A stretch of DNA of 64,000 nucleotides from Gordonia amarae NBRC 15530 (GCF_000241345.1 NZ_BAED01000033.1:62001-126000), one strand, 5' to 3'; shown: positions 35,740-49,136, counted from the stretch's first letter. Notes: generated by a model not told the origin, from the sequence alone. Made by a program: numbers and translations.

Positions 35740-36735
35740 ATGTCCGATTCAACGCATCAGGCTCCCGACCGCAACCTGGCCATGGAACTCGTCCGGGTCA
35801 CCGAGGCCGCGGCGCTGGCCGCCGGCCGCTGGGTCGGCCGCGGCGACAAGAACGGCGGTGACGGCGCGGCCGTCGACGCGATGCGTGAGCTGCTCTCGAC
35901 GGTGTCGATGCGCGGCGTCGTCGTGATCGGCGAGGGCGAGAAGGACGAGGCCCCGATGCTCTACAACGGCGAAGAGGTGGGCAACGGCGACGGCCCCGAC
36001 TGCGATGTGGCGGTCGACCCGATCGACGGCACCACCCTGATGGCCGAGGGCCGCCCCAACTCGATCGCCGTGATCGCGGTCAGCGAGCGCGGCACCATGT
36101 ACGACCCGTCGGCGGTGTTCTACATGAACAAGATCGCGGTGGGCCCGGAGGCCAAGGGCGCCATCGACATCGACGCGTCGGTGGAGTGGAACATCAAGTC
36201 GGTCGCGAACGCCAAGGGCATCGAGGTGGGCGACCTGACCGTGGTGGTGCTCGACCGTCCGCGGCACGCCGACCTGATCGGCGAGATCCGCGCCGCCGGC
36301 GCCAAGATCCGCCTCATCTCCGACGGCGACGTGGCCGGCGCCATCGCCGCGGCCGGCGACTACTCCACCGTCGACATGCTGATGGGCGTGGGCGGCACCC
36401 CCGAGGGCATCATCACCGCCGTCGCGATGAAGTGCATGGGCGGCGAGATCCAGGGCAAGCTGTGGCCGCGCGACGACGCCGAACGGCAGAAGGCCCTCGA
36501 CGCCGGTCACGACCTGAACAAGGTACTCACCAACGACATCCTCGTCTCCGGCGAGAACGCCTTCTTCTGCGCGACCGGCGTCACCAACGGCGACATGCTG
36601 CGCGGCGTCACCTACCGCCCCACCGGCGCCACCACCCGGTCACTGGTGATGCGCTCGAAGTCGGGCACCATCCGCCGCATCGAGGCCGTGCACCGCACCG
36701 CCAAGCTGCGCGAGTACGCCCGCATCGACCTCTGA
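35740..36735 (+). CDS. glpX: Fructose-1,6-bisphosphatase class II
   Basis: Gluconeogenic phosphatase, 331 residues. Conserved metal/substrate segments include [34 protein letters not shown] and [31 protein letters not shown] precedes the ATG. It is divergent from the sugar importer and followed by a class I fumarase, the Rv1099c-Rv1098c order. A dispersed repeat lies just after its stop. Confidence 0.97.
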   Translation: MSDSTHQAPDRNLAMELVRVTEAAALAAGRWVGRGDKNGGDGAAVDAMRELLSTVSMRGVVVIGEGEKDEAPMLYNGEEVGNGDGPDCDVAVDPIDGTTLMAEGRPNSIAVIAVSERGTMYDPSAVFYMNKIAVGPEAKGAIDIDASVEWNIKSVANAKGIEVGDLTVVVLDRPRHADLIGEIRAAGAKIRLISDGDVAGAIAAAGDYSTVDMLMGVGGTPEGIITAVAMKCMGGEIQGKLWPRDDAERQKALDAGHDLNKVLTNDILVSGENAFFCATGVTNGDMLRGVTYRPTGATTRSLVMRSKSGTIRRIEAVHRTAKLREYARIDL

Positions 36736-36742
36736 CTCCACC

Positions 36743-36827
36743 GCCGGTTGAGGTGCGAGGAGCGTAAGCGACGAGCCTCGAACCAGCGGGAAGTTTCGAG
36801 GCTCGCAAGCTCGAACCTCAACCAGCC
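36743..36827. repeat. Dispersed palindromic repeat, copy 2
   Basis: About 85 bp, a shortened version: CCGGTTGAGGTGCGAGGAGC, ACGAGCCTCGAA, then TTTCGAGGCTCGC and GAACCTCAACCAGCC. The central ACAATGTCGTCT is missing. It lies between glpX and the class I fumarase. Confidence 0.8.
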
Positions 36828-36865
36828 GTCGGAAGGTTTCGCGGTTCGGCCACTGCGCGGGGAAC

Positions 36866-36884
36866 TTAGGCAAGGCTTATCATA
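36866..36884 (+). promoter_or_regulatory. IdeR/DtxR-like iron box upstream of the Fe-S fumarase
   Basis: TTAGGCAAGGCTTATCATA matches the IdeR/DtxR consensus TWAGGTWAGSCTWACCTWA at 16 of 19 positions. It lies 38 bp before the GTG start of the class I fumarase. A TTATAC at 36906-36911 could be the -10, putting the box near or just upstream of -35. That position allows either repression or Fe-dependent activation. Confidence 0.5.
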
Positions 36885-36922
36885 GTCGCAGGTCAGCGGC
36901 CTGCGGTTATACGATTCGCCGT

Positions 36923-38620
<1,698 letters not shown>

Positions 38621-38654
38621 CCGCTGCGGCGGCCGGGTCGCCGGCATAGACATC

Positions 38655-38697
38655 GACGGTGGTGGATCGGGTTCCCGGTCCACCACCGTCGTGTTTT
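38655..38697 (+). terminator. Terminator hairpin after the class I fumarase
   Basis: GACGGTGGTGGA and its complement form a 12-bp stem, extended inside by CGGG/CCCG, followed by GTGTTTT. It lies 35 bp after the stop and before the fumC box. Confidence 0.7.
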
Positions 38698-38710
38698 CCG
38701 GGAGAGTAAC

Positions 38711-38729
38711 GTGGGTAAGGACAACCTAA
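38711..38729 (+). promoter_or_regulatory. IdeR/DtxR-like iron box upstream of fumC
   Basis: On the minus strand TTAGGTTGTCCTTACCCAC matches the IdeR/DtxR consensus at about 15 of 19 positions, including the TTAGGTT and TTACC half sites. It lies 28 bp before the fumC ATG, over the likely promoter or transcript start, a position that would repress when iron is plentiful. Confidence 0.5.
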
Positions 38730-38757
38730 CTACCCGCGTGACGGAGGACCAGCGCAC

Positions 38758-40158
<1,401 letters not shown>

Positions 40159-40168
40159 TCTGACACAA

Positions 40169-40207
40169 GAACACTCCCATCCGCAACACCTGCGGATGGG
40201 AGTGTTC
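40169..40207. terminator. Bidirectional hairpin between fumC and the L,D-transpeptidase gene
   Basis: A perfect 17-bp inverted repeat (GAACACTCCCATCCGCA and its complement) with loop ACACC, 10 bp after the fumC stop and 13 bp from the convergent stop. Confidence 0.8.
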
Positions 40208-40220
40208 TCGGGTGCGGAGG

Positions 40221-41120
40221 CTAGCTGCTGCCGGGGATCAGGGAGAGCAGGAAGTTCACCAGGTCACCGAACCCGTTGCCCTCGCTGCTGCCGGTCGCGG
40301 TGCCCGGGGTGTTGGCACTGTCGTCGGTGGGCGTGCCCTTGTTCACGCCGATCGCGATCTTCGGGTTCTTCGCCGGGTCGAGCCAGCGCAGGATGTCGCG
40401 CATCGGGCCCTCTTCGATCGCGACGCATCCCTCGGTGGGTGCGTGGTTGGTGACGTGCAGGAACATCGCCGATGCCTTACCCGGAATGCGCTGCGGGTTG
40501 TGTGCGATGTTGACCGCGTAGTCGTACACCGGGCCCGAGTTGTACAGATTCTCACTGTCCCCACCGGGGCTCGCGGCCTGGTGGACATGCTTGTTGTACG
40601 TGGGCGAGGACATGTTGGAGTCCCACCAGTCCTGGGTGGTCGCCTTGAAGTACGGCATCTTGGTGCCCGGGTTGTCCTTGCGCCCGAACGCCTGATCCAG
40701 GGCGTAGGTACCCATCGGTGTGCGCGGCACGTTGTCCTTGGGCTCACCCATGCCCTGCGACCCGAGGTAGGCGGTCATCGGCCCGTAGACGGGCTTCCAG
40801 GTGCCGTCGTCCTCGCGCTGGAAAGCGGTCAGCTGCCCGGTGGTGTCGGAGGCCTTGTCGGCCGTGACCACGATCATCTGCCGGGTCTGGTTGGGCCCGA
40901 TCTTGTTCTGGCCGGTGCCCAGGAAGTTTCCGGCGAGGTTGTTGAGCACGGTGTCAAGCTCGGGGATGCCGGTCTTGGGGAGCACCGGCGACGACGGCGT
41001 GGACGGCGTACCCGAGGGGGCCGCCGCGGCCGAACCAGCACCGCCGAGCACGACGGCGACGAGACCGACCACCATCAGTCCCATGAATCTCATTAACAAC
41101 ATCAGCAACTTCTGCACCAT
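40221..41120 (-). CDS. Secreted YkuD-domain L,D-transpeptidase-like protein
   Basis: A 299-residue exported protein with a signal peptide (MVQKLLMLLMRFMGLMVVGL onward, cleavage near AAAAPSG) and a Ser/Pro/Thr linker. The YkuD-type core shows AMFLHVTNHAPTEGCVAIEEG: His and Cys of the catalytic site are present, but the usual SHGC-x-R is TEGC-x-A, the variant found in the ErfK/COG3786 branch. It probably acts on peptidoglycan cross-links in the periplasm. The start lacks a strong ribosome site; internal Met codons in the signal peptide are alternatives. Confidence 0.85.
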   Translation of the reverse strand: MVQKLLMLLMRFMGLMVVGLVAVVLGGAGSAAAAPSGTPSTPSSPVLPKTGIPELDTVLNNLAGNFLGTGQNKIGPNQTRQMIVVTADKASDTTGQLTAFQREDDGTWKPVYGPMTAYLGSQGMGEPKDNVPRTPMGTYALDQAFGRKDNPGTKMPYFKATTQDWWDSNMSSPTYNKHVHQAASPGGDSENLYNSGPVYDYAVNIAHNPQRIPGKASAMFLHVTNHAPTEGCVAIEEGPMRDILRWLDPAKNPKIAIGVNKGTPTDDSANTPGTATGSSEGNGFGDLVNFLLSLIPGSS

Positions 41121-41283
41121 GACAGTGTGCCAGAAATATGCCCACCATGTATATCGCGATGGTCACGGACCAGTGCTTATCCGGCGTCGGACCTGGCAAA
41201 ATTTGGTTTCCCTAACCAAGGGTTCCATACTCCCGGATCGGTGCCGCACACCCCCTTGCGAGGGCGGCACTACGCTGAAAGGC

Positions 41284-41889
41284 ATGGCGCAACCGCGATG
41301 GATCACCGACACCAAACCCGGCCACAGTGAGTGGTACATCGAGCGGTTCCGGACGATGGCCGCCGCCGGCGACGACCTCGCCGGTGAGGCGCGCCTCGTC
41401 GACGCGATGGTGGGCCGGCACTCGCGCATTCTCGACGCGGGCTGCGGACCGGGGCGGCTGTCGGGCTACCTGCACGCGGTGGGCCACGACGTGGTGGGCG
41501 TCGACGTCGACCCGAAACTGATCGCCGCCGCCGAGCAGGACTATCCGGGGCCGGCCTATCGGGTGGCCGACCTGTCCGAACTCGATCTGCCCGCCCATGG
41601 CCTGCACGAGAAGTTCGACGCGATCGTGTGCGCGGGCAACGTGATGGTGTTCATCGCCCCGGACACCGAGGCCGAGGTGCTGCGCAGACTGGCGGCCCAC
41701 CTGAAGCCGGACGGATTCATCGCCACGGGATTCCACATCAACCGGGAACTGACCCTCGCCGACTTCGACACGGCGGCAACCGAAGCGGGCCTGACGGTCG
41801 ACCAGCGTTTCGACACCTGGGATCTCAAACGCCTGCACGACCCCGACTTCGCGGTCACCATCCTGCGGCACACCCCCACCACCGACTGA
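41284..41889 (+). CDS. Class I SAM-dependent methyltransferase
   Basis: A 201-residue methyltransferase. The SAM-binding glycine loop is ILDAGCGPGRLSGYL, with the acidic residue after beta-2 in VVGVDVDPKLIAAA and motif IV at FDAIVCAGNVMVFI. The domain is complete and there is no membrane segment. The target (small molecule, lipid or protein) is not identifiable. It is divergent from the L,D-transpeptidase gene, with a 163-bp shared promoter region. Confidence 0.9.
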   Translation: MAQPRWITDTKPGHSEWYIERFRTMAAAGDDLAGEARLVDAMVGRHSRILDAGCGPGRLSGYLHAVGHDVVGVDVDPKLIAAAEQDYPGPAYRVADLSELDLPAHGLHEKFDAIVCAGNVMVFIAPDTEAEVLRRLAAHLKPDGFIATGFHINRELTLADFDTAATEAGLTVDQRFDTWDLKRLHDPDFAVTILRHTPTTD

Positions 41890-41908
41890 GCCCCGAACCC
41901 TTCCTTCT

Positions 41909-42053
41909 GCCGGTTGAGGTGCGAGGAGTCATTCCCTCGCCGGTTGAGGTGTGAGGAGCGCTAGCGACGAGCCTCGAAACCTCGTGAGAGAACAATGTCG
42001 TCTCACCGGGTTTCGAGGCTCGGTCGCTGGGCGACCTCACACCTCAACCGGCG
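41909..42053. repeat. Dispersed palindromic repeat, copy 3 (full plus an extra half-arm)
   Basis: A partial arm CCGGTTGAGGTGCGAGGAG (from 41909) is followed by a full element at 41939-42053: GGTTGAGGTGTGAGG, GAGCCTCGAAACC, ACAATGTCGTCT, GGTTTCGAGGCTC, CCTCACACCTCAACCGGC. It fills the gap between the convergent methyltransferase and phoH2 genes. Confidence 0.88.
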
Positions 42054-42062
42054 AAATGGTCA

Positions 42063-43367
42063 TCACAGACCGGCGCCGGGGGCGAACTCCTCCAACATGT
42101 CGGTGACCAGCGCCGCAATCGGCGAACGCTCACTGCGCGTGAGGGTCACGTGCGCGAACAGCGGATGGCCCTTGAGCTTCTCGATGACCGCGGCCACCCC
42201 GTCGTGGCGACCGACGCGCAGATTGTCGCGCTGGGCGACGTCGTGGGTGAGCACCACCCGGGAGCCCGATCCCAGGCGCGACAACACCGTCAGCAGCACA
42301 TTGCGTTCCAGCGACTGCGCCTCGTCGACGATCACGAACGAGTCGTGCAGCGACCGGCCGCGAATGTGGGTGAGCGGCAACACCTCCAGCATTCCTCGGC
42401 TGAGCACCTCCTCGATCACCTCGGGCGAGGCCAGGCCCTCCAGGGTGTCGAAGACGGCCTGGGCCCACGGCCCCATCTTCTCGGCCTCGCCGCCGGGTAG
42501 GTAGCCGAGCTGTTGTCCGCCAACGGCATACAGCGGACGGAAGACCACAACCTTACGCTGGGTGCGACGTTCGAGCACCGCTTCCAGGCCCGCGCACAGC
42601 GCGAGAGCGGACTTTCCGGTACCGGCCTTGCCGCCGAGGGAGACGATACCGACGGACTCGTCGAGCAGCAGGTCGAGGGCGACCCGCTGCTCGGCCGAAC
42701 GGCCGTGCAGACCAAAGGCTTCCCGGTCACCGCGCACCAATTGCACCTGCTTGTCGGGGTTTACCCGGGCCAGTGCGCTGGAGGTGTTGCCCAGCAACCG
42801 GATACCGGTGTGGCAGGGCAGCTCGCGTGCCACATCCAGGTCGACGACGCCCTCGGCGAACAGGGTGTCGATGACGTGGGAGTCGACCTCGAGTTCGGTC
42901 ATCCCCGACCACCCCGACACCACCACATCCTGGGCGTGGTACTCGTCGGCGTCGAGGCCGACGGCACCCGCCTTGACGCGCAGCGGGGTGTCCTTGGACA
43001 CCAGCGTCACATCGCTGCCCTCGGCCCGCAGGTTCAGGGCACATGCGAGGATCCTCGAATCGTTGGAGTCGGTGCGGAATCCGGCGGGCAAGACGGCGGG
43101 ATCGGTGTGATTGAGCTCAACCTGAAGCGTTCCGCCGTCCTCACCGATCGGGATCGGCAGATCGAGGCGGCCGTGTTCGAGCCGGAGATCATCGAGCAGA
43201 CGCAGTGCTTCGCGGGCGAACCAGCCGAGTTCGTGATGGTGGCGTTTGCCTTCGAGTTCGCTGATCACGACCAGCGGCAGAACCACATGATGCTCGGCGA
43301 ATCGCGTGACTGCCCAGGGATCGGACAGCAGCACGGAAGTGTCGATGACGTAGGTGCGTGTGGTCAC
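42063..43367 (-). CDS. phoH2: PhoH2: PIN-domain RNase fused to PhoH ATPase/helicase
   Basis: A 434-residue two-domain protein. The N-terminal PIN domain has the acidic site starting at Asp9 (YVIDTSVLL), Glu in ISELEGK and Asp in DSNDSRILA. The PhoH ATPase domain has Walker [11 protein letters not shown] (about 245-254), Walker [12 protein letters not shown] and [12 protein letters not shown]. Mycobacterial PhoH2 unwinds and cleaves RNA and is paired with a small upstream antitoxin-like gene phoAT. GTG start at 43367 follows GTAGGAG. Confidence 0.95.
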   Translation of the reverse strand: MTTRTYVIDTSVLLSDPWAVTRFAEHHVVLPLVVISELEGKRHHHELGWFAREALRLLDDLRLEHGRLDLPIPIGEDGGTLQVELNHTDPAVLPAGFRTDSNDSRILACALNLRAEGSDVTLVSKDTPLRVKAGAVGLDADEYHAQDVVVSGWSGMTELEVDSHVIDTLFAEGVVDLDVARELPCHTGIRLLGNTSSALARVNPDKQVQLVRGDREAFGLHGRSAEQRVALDLLLDESVGIVSLGGKAGTGKSALALCAGLEAVLERRTQRKVVVFRPLYAVGGQQLGYLPGGEAEKMGPWAQAVFDTLEGLASPEVIEEVLSRGMLEVLPLTHIRGRSLHDSFVIVDEAQSLERNVLLTVLSRLGSGSRVVLTHDVAQRDNLRVGRHDGVAAVIEKLKGHPLFAHVTLTRSERSPIAALVTDMLEEFAPGAGL

Positions 43368-43703
43368 GTCAAGCTCCTACGTTTGTGCGGCACCCACACA
43401 AACCAGTTGGCGGCGACCGGCCGGTTCTGGTGTCACACCCGGCGTGAGCCGAGCGGACCGAGGACCGGGGCCGGCCCTCTCGCGCTGTTGGTACAGACCA
43501 CGTTCGAACCTCCCGGACGAACCGCTTCCACGCGGCCCGTCAACCGCCAACGTACGCGCCGCACGGCCTTTCGGCTCGCCAGAAACGCTGTCTTCGCGTG
43601 AATTTCGCGTTAACGCCACGTATTGTGAGGGCCAAGACAACCGTCGGTCGTCCCACGGATTCTTACGTGCCGACGTGGTCGTTCCCGAGGATTCGGGCCC
43701 GTG
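43368..43703. other. 336-bp region upstream of phoH2 with no confident gene
   Basis: Only a weak minus-strand frame (43377-43640, 87 codons) ending 10 bp before the phoH2 start is present. Its codon third positions are less GC-biased than in neighbours and its N-terminal part looks like promoter DNA. It sits where phoAT lies in mycobacteria, so a shorter peptide inside it is possible. The rest shows a 3' end of desA2-like and probable phoH2 promoter sequence. Confidence 0.4.
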
Positions 43704-44594
43704 TCACCGAGCCTGCGCGGCCAGCGCGAGGATGCGGCCGCGGGCCGCTTCGGCGTTCTCGCCCAATTCCTGCACCGACTCGAGCTTGAGTTCTCCGGCC
43801 AGTGCCGCGGCCACCGCGCCGCGGGTGCCCTCGTTCTCGTAGTCGGCAATGAGCGCCCGCTCGGTGTCGAAGTCGGCGACGTCCGCGCCGATGGCCTCGA
43901 TACCGGTCAGCGCCCGATCGACGGCCAGGATCGTGGCCTCCTGATCGGCGACGATCCCCGCGTTCAGGAACTTGGCGAAGGTCGTGGCCTGCAGCCCGTC
44001 GTCGGCCGCGATCTTGGTGAGGATCTGCCCCAGGACGTCCTCGGTGACGGCCTCGCCGAGCCTGCGCACGACGGCGGCGCATTGGTACTCGTGCACGGCC
44101 ATGATGGCGAGCACGTCCAGCGGACTCACGTCGAGGGCGGAACCCTCGTACTGCCGGTATCCGGTGGTGACGTGGATGCGGCGGCGCACCTCCGCGTCGA
44201 CGGGGTCGATGGCGCGGGTGACCACGAGGTAGTCGCGCAGCACGATGGCGTGCCGGTTGTCCTCGGCCGTCCACACGCCGACCAGATCACGCCAGGGCGA
44301 GAAGGCCGGGAAGTGGACCGCGAGCATCCGGTGATAGGACGGCAGGTTGTCCTTGAGCAGCAGCAACGCCAGCACACCTGCGCGCACCTCGTCCGACAGC
44401 GTGGCCTGCTCGGGGGTCCAATCGGTACCGCCGAGGAACCCGAAGTTGCGGCCGTCGTCCCACGGGACCCAGTCGTGCGGGTTCCACGGCTGCGCGGCCG
44501 CCCGGTGTTCCTCGGCGATCTCGGGCAATGCCTTCTCCAACGCGATAACGAGGTCGTCGTCGGATAGTGCATTGGTTTCATGCTGGCCACTCAT
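43704..44594 (-). CDS. desA2: DesA2-like acyl-ACP desaturase homologue with altered di-iron ligands
   Basis: A 296-residue ferritin-like protein corresponding to Rv1094 by sequence type and position (between glyA and phoH2). Plant-type acyl-ACP desaturases use Glu, ExxH, Glu and ExxH ligands. Here the matching positions read KDNLPSYH (Lys81-Asp82), Asp112-Asn-Arg-His115, Glu169 (VHEYQ) and Asp199-Gly-Leu-Gln202, so the second ExxH lacks its His. Normal desaturase activity is doubtful. I start at ATG 44594; a GTG 21 bp upstream is possible. Confidence 0.85.
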   Translation of the reverse strand: MSGQHETNALSDDDLVIALEKALPEIAEEHRAAAQPWNPHDWVPWDDGRNFGFLGGTDWTPEQATLSDEVRAGVLALLLLKDNLPSYHRMLAVHFPAFSPWRDLVGVWTAEDNRHAIVLRDYLVVTRAIDPVDAEVRRRIHVTTGYRQYEGSALDVSPLDVLAIMAVHEYQCAAVVRRLGEAVTEDVLGQILTKIAADDGLQATTFAKFLNAGIVADQEATILAVDRALTGIEAIGADVADFDTERALIADYENEGTRGAVAAALAGELKLESVQELGENAEAARGRILALAAQAR

Positions 44595-44655
44595 TCCACG
44601 CAGAGTAGTGAACACCGCCGTAAAGCGACGAATCCCCTGCGCTGTGCCAGCGCGA

Positions 44656-45963
44656 TCAGATGCGGCTCATCAGGCCCCACTCCTCGAGCCCGTCGTACAA
44701 CGGGAAGTCGAGGGCGAGCTGGGAGACACGGGCCCGCAGAGCGGCGACGTCGGCACCTGTGCCGGCGGCGAGCGCGGTGCCGATGATGTCGGCGACCTCG
44801 GTGAACTGTTCGTCGCCGAAGCCGCGGGTGGCCAATGCCGGGGTGCCGATGCGCAGACCCGAGGTGACCATCGGCGGACGCGGGTCGAACGGGACGGCGT
44901 TGCGGTTGACGGTGATGCCGACCTCGTGCAGCAGATCCTCGGCCTGTTGGCCGTCGAGGGCGCTGTTGCGCAGGTCGACGAGCACCAGATGCACATCGGT
45001 GCCGCCGGTGAGGACCGAGACACCGGCCTTGGCGACACCCTCACCGGTGAGCCGGTCGGCGAGGATCTTGGCGCCCGACAGGGTGCGGCGCTGGCGGTCG
45101 GCGAACTCCTCGGTGCCCGCGATCTTGAGGGCGACGGCCTTGGCGGCGATCACGTGCATGAGCGGGCCGCCCTGCTGGCCGGGGAACACCGCCGAGTTGA
45201 GCTTCTTGGCCCATTCCTGCTTGGCCAGGATGATGCCCGAGCGCGGGCCACCGAGCGTCTTGTGGACGGTCGAGGACACCACATCCGAATGCGGGACAGG
45301 TGAGGGGTGCAGGCCCGCGGCGACCAGCCCGGCGAAGTGCGCCATGTCGGTCCACAGGTAGGCGCCCACCTCGTCGGCGATCGAGCGGAACGCCGCGAAG
45401 TCGAGAGTCCGCGGGTAGGCCGACCAGCCGGCCACGATCACCTTCGGCTTGGTGTCGAGGGCGATCTTGCGCACCTCGTCCATGTCGATGCGGAAGTCTT
45501 CCTTGCTGACACCGTAGAAGGCGTTCTCGTACAGCTTGCCCGAGAAGTTCAGGCGCATGCCGTGGGTGAGGTGTCCGCCGTGGGCCAGGTCGAGACCGAG
45601 CATGGTCTCGCCCGGCTCCATGAGGGCCTGCAGCACAGCGGCGTTGGCCTGCGCACCCGAATGCGGCTGCACGTTGGCGAAATCGGCGCCGAACAGTTCC
45701 TTGGCCCGGTTGCGGGCGATGTCCTCGACGACGTCGACGTGCTCGCAGCCGCCGTAGTAGCGACGTCCGGGGTAGCCCTCGGCGTACTTGTTGGTCAGCA
45801 CGCTGCCCTGGGCCTGCAGCACGGCGCGCGGGACGAAGTTCTCCGACGCGATCATCTCCAGCGTGTCACGCTGACGGCTCAGCTCACCGGCCATCGCGGC
45901 GGCCACATCGGGATCGAGATCGGCCAGGGACTGCGCATTCACGGAATCAGGGTTCTGCGTCAT
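44656..45963 (-). CDS. glyA: Serine hydroxymethyltransferase
   Basis: A 435-residue PLP enzyme making glycine and methylene-tetrahydrofolate from serine. The PLP-Lys lies in [37 protein letters not shown] and [10 protein letters not shown] are conserved. It follows the DUF885 gene on the same strand with a 66-bp gap and precedes desA2. Confidence 0.97.
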   Translation of the reverse strand: MTQNPDSVNAQSLADLDPDVAAAMAGELSRQRDTLEMIASENFVPRAVLQAQGSVLTNKYAEGYPGRRYYGGCEHVDVVEDIARNRAKELFGADFANVQPHSGAQANAAVLQALMEPGETMLGLDLAHGGHLTHGMRLNFSGKLYENAFYGVSKEDFRIDMDEVRKIALDTKPKVIVAGWSAYPRTLDFAAFRSIADEVGAYLWTDMAHFAGLVAAGLHPSPVPHSDVVSSTVHKTLGGPRSGIILAKQEWAKKLNSAVFPGQQGGPLMHVIAAKAVALKIAGTEEFADRQRRTLSGAKILADRLTGEGVAKAGVSVLTGGTDVHLVLVDLRNSALDGQQAEDLLHEVGITVNRNAVPFDPRPPMVTSGLRIGTPALATRGFGDEQFTEVADIIGTALAAGTGADVAALRARVSQLALDFPLYDGLEEWGLMSRI

Positions 45964-46029
45964 GGCGATCAGTGTAGTTTGCGCACCACGCGGCTGGTTT
46001 CCCGCTCCCGGTCGAGGGCGGTCACCGGT

Positions 46030-47277
46030 TCACCGCGCGAGTTCGGCGCGCAACGACTCGGGGATGAGCGGTTCATCGAGCAGCCGCCCGAACCTGCGCA
46101 ACCTCGCGTCGTCGTCGTTCCCGGCGACATCAAGCCACGTCTGCAGCAGCCGGTAGCCCTCGACGTAGGTGGAGATGTACGCCCGCCACAGCGGCGAGGT
46201 CAGGAAACGGAGCATCTGCCGGGACCGTTCGGGGGTGGCCAGCAGCCAGCGCTGCAGGAACGCCGCCGCCTCGTCCTCGCCGCGGCCCTGATCGTGCAGC
46301 AGCAACGCGGCGTCCTGACGCACCGACAGCAGGCCGGCGGTGGCCTTGCCGACGCGCGCCGCCCGGTCGGCGTCGAACCGCAGGCCGAGGTCGGCGTAGA
46401 TCTCCTGCGCCCACGACGGCCAGTCCGGCCCCATCGCGGCGTGCAGTGCGTGATCGGCCAGGCCCTCGGCCATCAGGCATTGCGGGGTGTTGACCAGGAA
46501 GATCGTCTGCTCCTGCTGGCCACCACCACCCACCAGCAGCTGCTCCTTGCGGCAGTGCTCGGTGTGGTGGCCGGGGTAGGCCTCGTGGGCGATGAGGTGC
46601 GGCAGGTTCGACATGTGTTGTGTCAGATCGGTGTTGATCGCGACCTTCGACCGGTAGTCGCCGAGGTAGTAGTTGAACCCGGACCACGGCTTGTCGCTCA
46701 CCACCTCGAACTCGATGATCTCCGAGTCCGGTAGCGGGAAGATGCCGCGCACCCGTTCGCGCAGCGCCCCGCTGAAGGCACGGACGCATTCATCGACACG
46801 GTCGGCGGGGATCTCGTCGGACCGCCGGTAGGCCGCGTAGGCCTCGGCGAGCCGTTCACCGGTGGCTCCGGGCGCGTCGAGCGCCTCGGCGAGCCCGGCA
46901 TGCGCGACGCGGTAGCCCTCGGGGTCGGCGGGGCTGATGTCGACGTCGAAATAGCTCTTCACCTCGTCGATGAAGCCGATGTCCTCGCCGGCGAACTTGC
47001 GCGCCGAGCATTCGAGCGCCCGCAGATGCGCGGCGACGAAACCCGCACGCGCCGAGTCCGGCTCCTCGGCGACACGGGCGAGCAGCGACCGCGCCCGGCG
47101 CGCCAGCTCGGCCGGTTCCGGAGCGGCGGCATTGGCCACCTCCGCCCGCAGCGCCGGATCACCGGTGTAGGCGTCGACGAATCCCTCTTCGAGCCGGTCG
47201 AAGGCCAATCCGAGACGCAGATAGTCATCGACGAGTTCGCCGGAAAGTTCGTCGGCGGGGGCCACGGCAGCATCCAT
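46030..47277 (-). CDS. DUF885 family protein, putative zinc peptidase
   Basis: A 415-residue DUF885-type protein. The zinc motif HEAYPGHH (HExxH plus a third His) and a downstream Glu in [10 protein letters not shown] fit a metallopeptidase-like fold. No signal peptide is seen, so it is probably cytosolic. At 415 residues it is shorter than the 550-600 typical of many DUF885 proteins but colinear with the C-terminal catalytic part. It is divergent from coaA. Substrate unknown. Confidence 0.88.
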   Translation of the reverse strand: MDAAVAPADELSGELVDDYLRLGLAFDRLEEGFVDAYTGDPALRAEVANAAAPEPAELARRARSLLARVAEEPDSARAGFVAAHLRALECSARKFAGEDIGFIDEVKSYFDVDISPADPEGYRVAHAGLAEALDAPGATGERLAEAYAAYRRSDEIPADRVDECVRAFSGALRERVRGIFPLPDSEIIEFEVVSDKPWSGFNYYLGDYRSKVAINTDLTQHMSNLPHLIAHEAYPGHHTEHCRKEQLLVGGGGQQEQTIFLVNTPQCLMAEGLADHALHAAMGPDWPSWAQEIYADLGLRFDADRAARVGKATAGLLSVRQDAALLLHDQGRGEDEAAAFLQRWLLATPERSRQMLRFLTSPLWRAYISTYVEGYRLLQTWLDVAGNDDDARLRRFGRLLDEPLIPESLRAELAR

Positions 47278-47408
47278 ACCTCCGCAGGCTACCGACAGGG
47301 CCGAAAGGCTGCCGATCCGCGAGGTTCTACACTGTTGCGCATGTCGACACCGGCAAGTACCTCGGAACCCTCACCCAGGTTGCGCTGTCCCCGCGGGGAC
47401 CGCGGCTG

Positions 47409-48350
47409 ATGGGGCGGCCGGGAACCGATCGCGATCCGAGCCTGTACCTGGAGCTCGATCGCAAGCAGTGGCGTGACCTGCGGAAATCGATGCCCATGGT
47501 GCTCAACGAGGACGAGCTCGAACAGCTCACCGGCCTCGGCGAGCAGATCGATCTCACCGAGGTCGCCGAGGTGTATCTGCCGCTCTCACGTCTGATCCAC
47601 CTGCAGGTGGCGGCCCGTCAGCGTCTGTTCGCCGCCACGTCGACGTTCCTCGGGGAACGGCAGACGAATCGGCAGGTGCCGTTCGTGATCGGCATCGCCG
47701 GCAGCGTCGCCGTCGGAAAATCGACCACAGCCCGCGTGCTGGCCGCACTGCTGGCCCGGTGGGAGTCACATCCCAAGGTGGATCTGGTCACCACCGACGG
47801 CTTCCTGCTGCCCACCGCGGAGTTGCAGCGCCGGGGCATCATGCACCGCAAGGGTTTTCCCGAGTCCTACGATCGCCGGGCGCTGCTGCGGTTCGTCACC
47901 GAGGTCAAATCCGGTGCCCGTGAGGTGACCGCGCCGGTCTACTCGCACATCACCTACGACATCGTGCCCGATGTACGCCACTACATCCGTCAGCCCGACA
48001 TCCTGATCCTGGAGGGGCTCAACGTGTTACAGACAGGTCCGACGCTCACCGTGTCGGACCTGTTCGATTTCTCGGTGTATGTCGACGCGAAGACCGACGA
48101 CATCGAAAAGTGGTATATCTCACGTTTTCTGCAGATGCGGACCACCGCGTTCGCCGACCCCAATTCGCATTTCCACCTGTATTCGTCACTGTCGGACGAT
48201 CAGGCGCACGTGGCCGCGCGCGATATCTGGACGTCGATCAACCGCCCCAATCTGATCGAGAACATCCTGCCGACGCGGCCACGGGCAACGCTGGTGCTGC
48301 GCAAGGATACCGACCATTCGATCAACCGGGTGCGGCTGCGCAAGATCTAG
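47409..48350 (+). CDS. coaA: Pantothenate kinase type I
   Basis: First and controlling enzyme of coenzyme A synthesis, 313 residues. P-loop [17 protein letters not shown], the [28 protein letters not shown] segment (in two parts) and [10 protein letters not shown] identify it. An in-frame ATG codon at 47409 precedes the conserved [11 protein letters not shown]. It converges on the prenyl transferase gene with a 3-bp gap. Confidence 0.96.
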   Translation: MGRPGTDRDPSLYLELDRKQWRDLRKSMPMVLNEDELEQLTGLGEQIDLTEVAEVYLPLSRLIHLQVAARQRLFAATSTFLGERQTNRQVPFVIGIAGSVAVGKSTTARVLAALLARWESHPKVDLVTTDGFLLPTAELQRRGIMHRKGFPESYDRRALLRFVTEVKSGAREVTAPVYSHITYDIVPDVRHYIRQPDILILEGLNVLQTGPTLTVSDLFDFSVYVDAKTDDIEKWYISRFLQMRTTAFADPNSHFHLYSSLSDDQAHVAARDIWTSINRPNLIENILPTRPRATLVLRKDTDHSINRVRLRKI

Positions 48351-48353
48351 CGG

Positions 48354-49136
48354 CTACTTGCCGAATCGCCTCGTACGTGCCGAGAAGTCACGGAGGGCGC
48401 GCAGGAAGTCGACGCGCCGGAACTCGGGCCAGTAGGCGTCGGTGAACCAGATCTCCGAATAGGCGCTCTGCCACAGCAGGAACCCGGACAGGCGCTGTTC
48501 GCCGGAGGTGCGGATCACCAGATCCGGGTCGGGCTGCCCACCGGTGTACAGGTTGCGGTCGATGGCCTCGACAGTGACCGCCTCGATCATCTCCTCGACG
48601 CTGTCGCCGGCCGCGGCGCGTTCGCGCAGCAGCGCCTGCACGGCGTCGACGATCTCCTGCCGTCCGCCGTAGCCGACGGCGACGTTGACGTTCATGCCGC
48701 CGTGGCCGGCCGTGCGTTCGGAGGCCTTGCGCAGTCGTTCGGCCACATCTTCGGGCAGCGGGTCGAGGGTGCCGACGATCCGCACCTGCCAATTGCCGGT
48801 CGGCAGGGCGATCTCGTCGACGATGTCGGGCACGATCTCCATCAGCGCGTCGAGTTCCTCCGATTCGCGGCTCAGGTTCTCGATCGAGAGCAGGTAGATG
48901 GTGACGGTGCCGATACCGAGGTCGGCGCACCAGCCGAGCATGTCGGCGATGCGCTGCGCGCCCACCCGGTGCCCGTGGCTGACGTCCTCGAAGCCCGCCT
49001 CACGCGCCCAGCGGCGGTTGCCGTCGCAGATGATGGCGACGTGGTGGGGGAACCCGGTGGGGTCGAGATCCTGCAGGACGCGACGCTCGTACACCGACAG
49101 GATCGGCCGGCGGACACGGTCGGGCAGCAGCTTCAT
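48354..49136 (-). CDS. Short-chain cis-prenyl diphosphate synthase (Rv1086-like)
   Basis: A 260-residue undecaprenyl-diphosphate-synthase-family enzyme. IICDGNRRWAREAGF carries the catalytic Asp and diphosphate site; LLSIENLSR, RTSGEQRLSGFLLWQSAYSE and WPEF follow. It sits beside coaA and the hemolysin III-like gene as Rv1086 does, suggesting the (2Z,6E)-farnesyl diphosphate synthase that starts decaprenyl phosphate synthesis, rather than the long-chain UppS. Confidence 0.9.
   Translation of the reverse strand: MKLLPDRVRRPILSVYERRVLQDLDPTGFPHHVAIICDGNRRWAREAGFEDVSHGHRVGAQRIADMLGWCADLGIGTVTIYLLSIENLSRESEELDALMEIVPDIVDEIALPTGNWQVRIVGTLDPLPEDVAERLRKASERTAGHGGMNVNVAVGYGGRQEIVDAVQALLRERAAAGDSVEEMIEAVTVEAIDRNLYTGGQPDPDLVIRTSGEQRLSGFLLWQSAYSEIWFTDAYWPEFRRVDFLRALRDFSARTRRFGK

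Noticed and set aside
47341..47409. Short upstream ORF before coaA considered as a leader peptide
   Set aside because: It has no regulatory residue run and no hairpin; coaA has its own start right after it.
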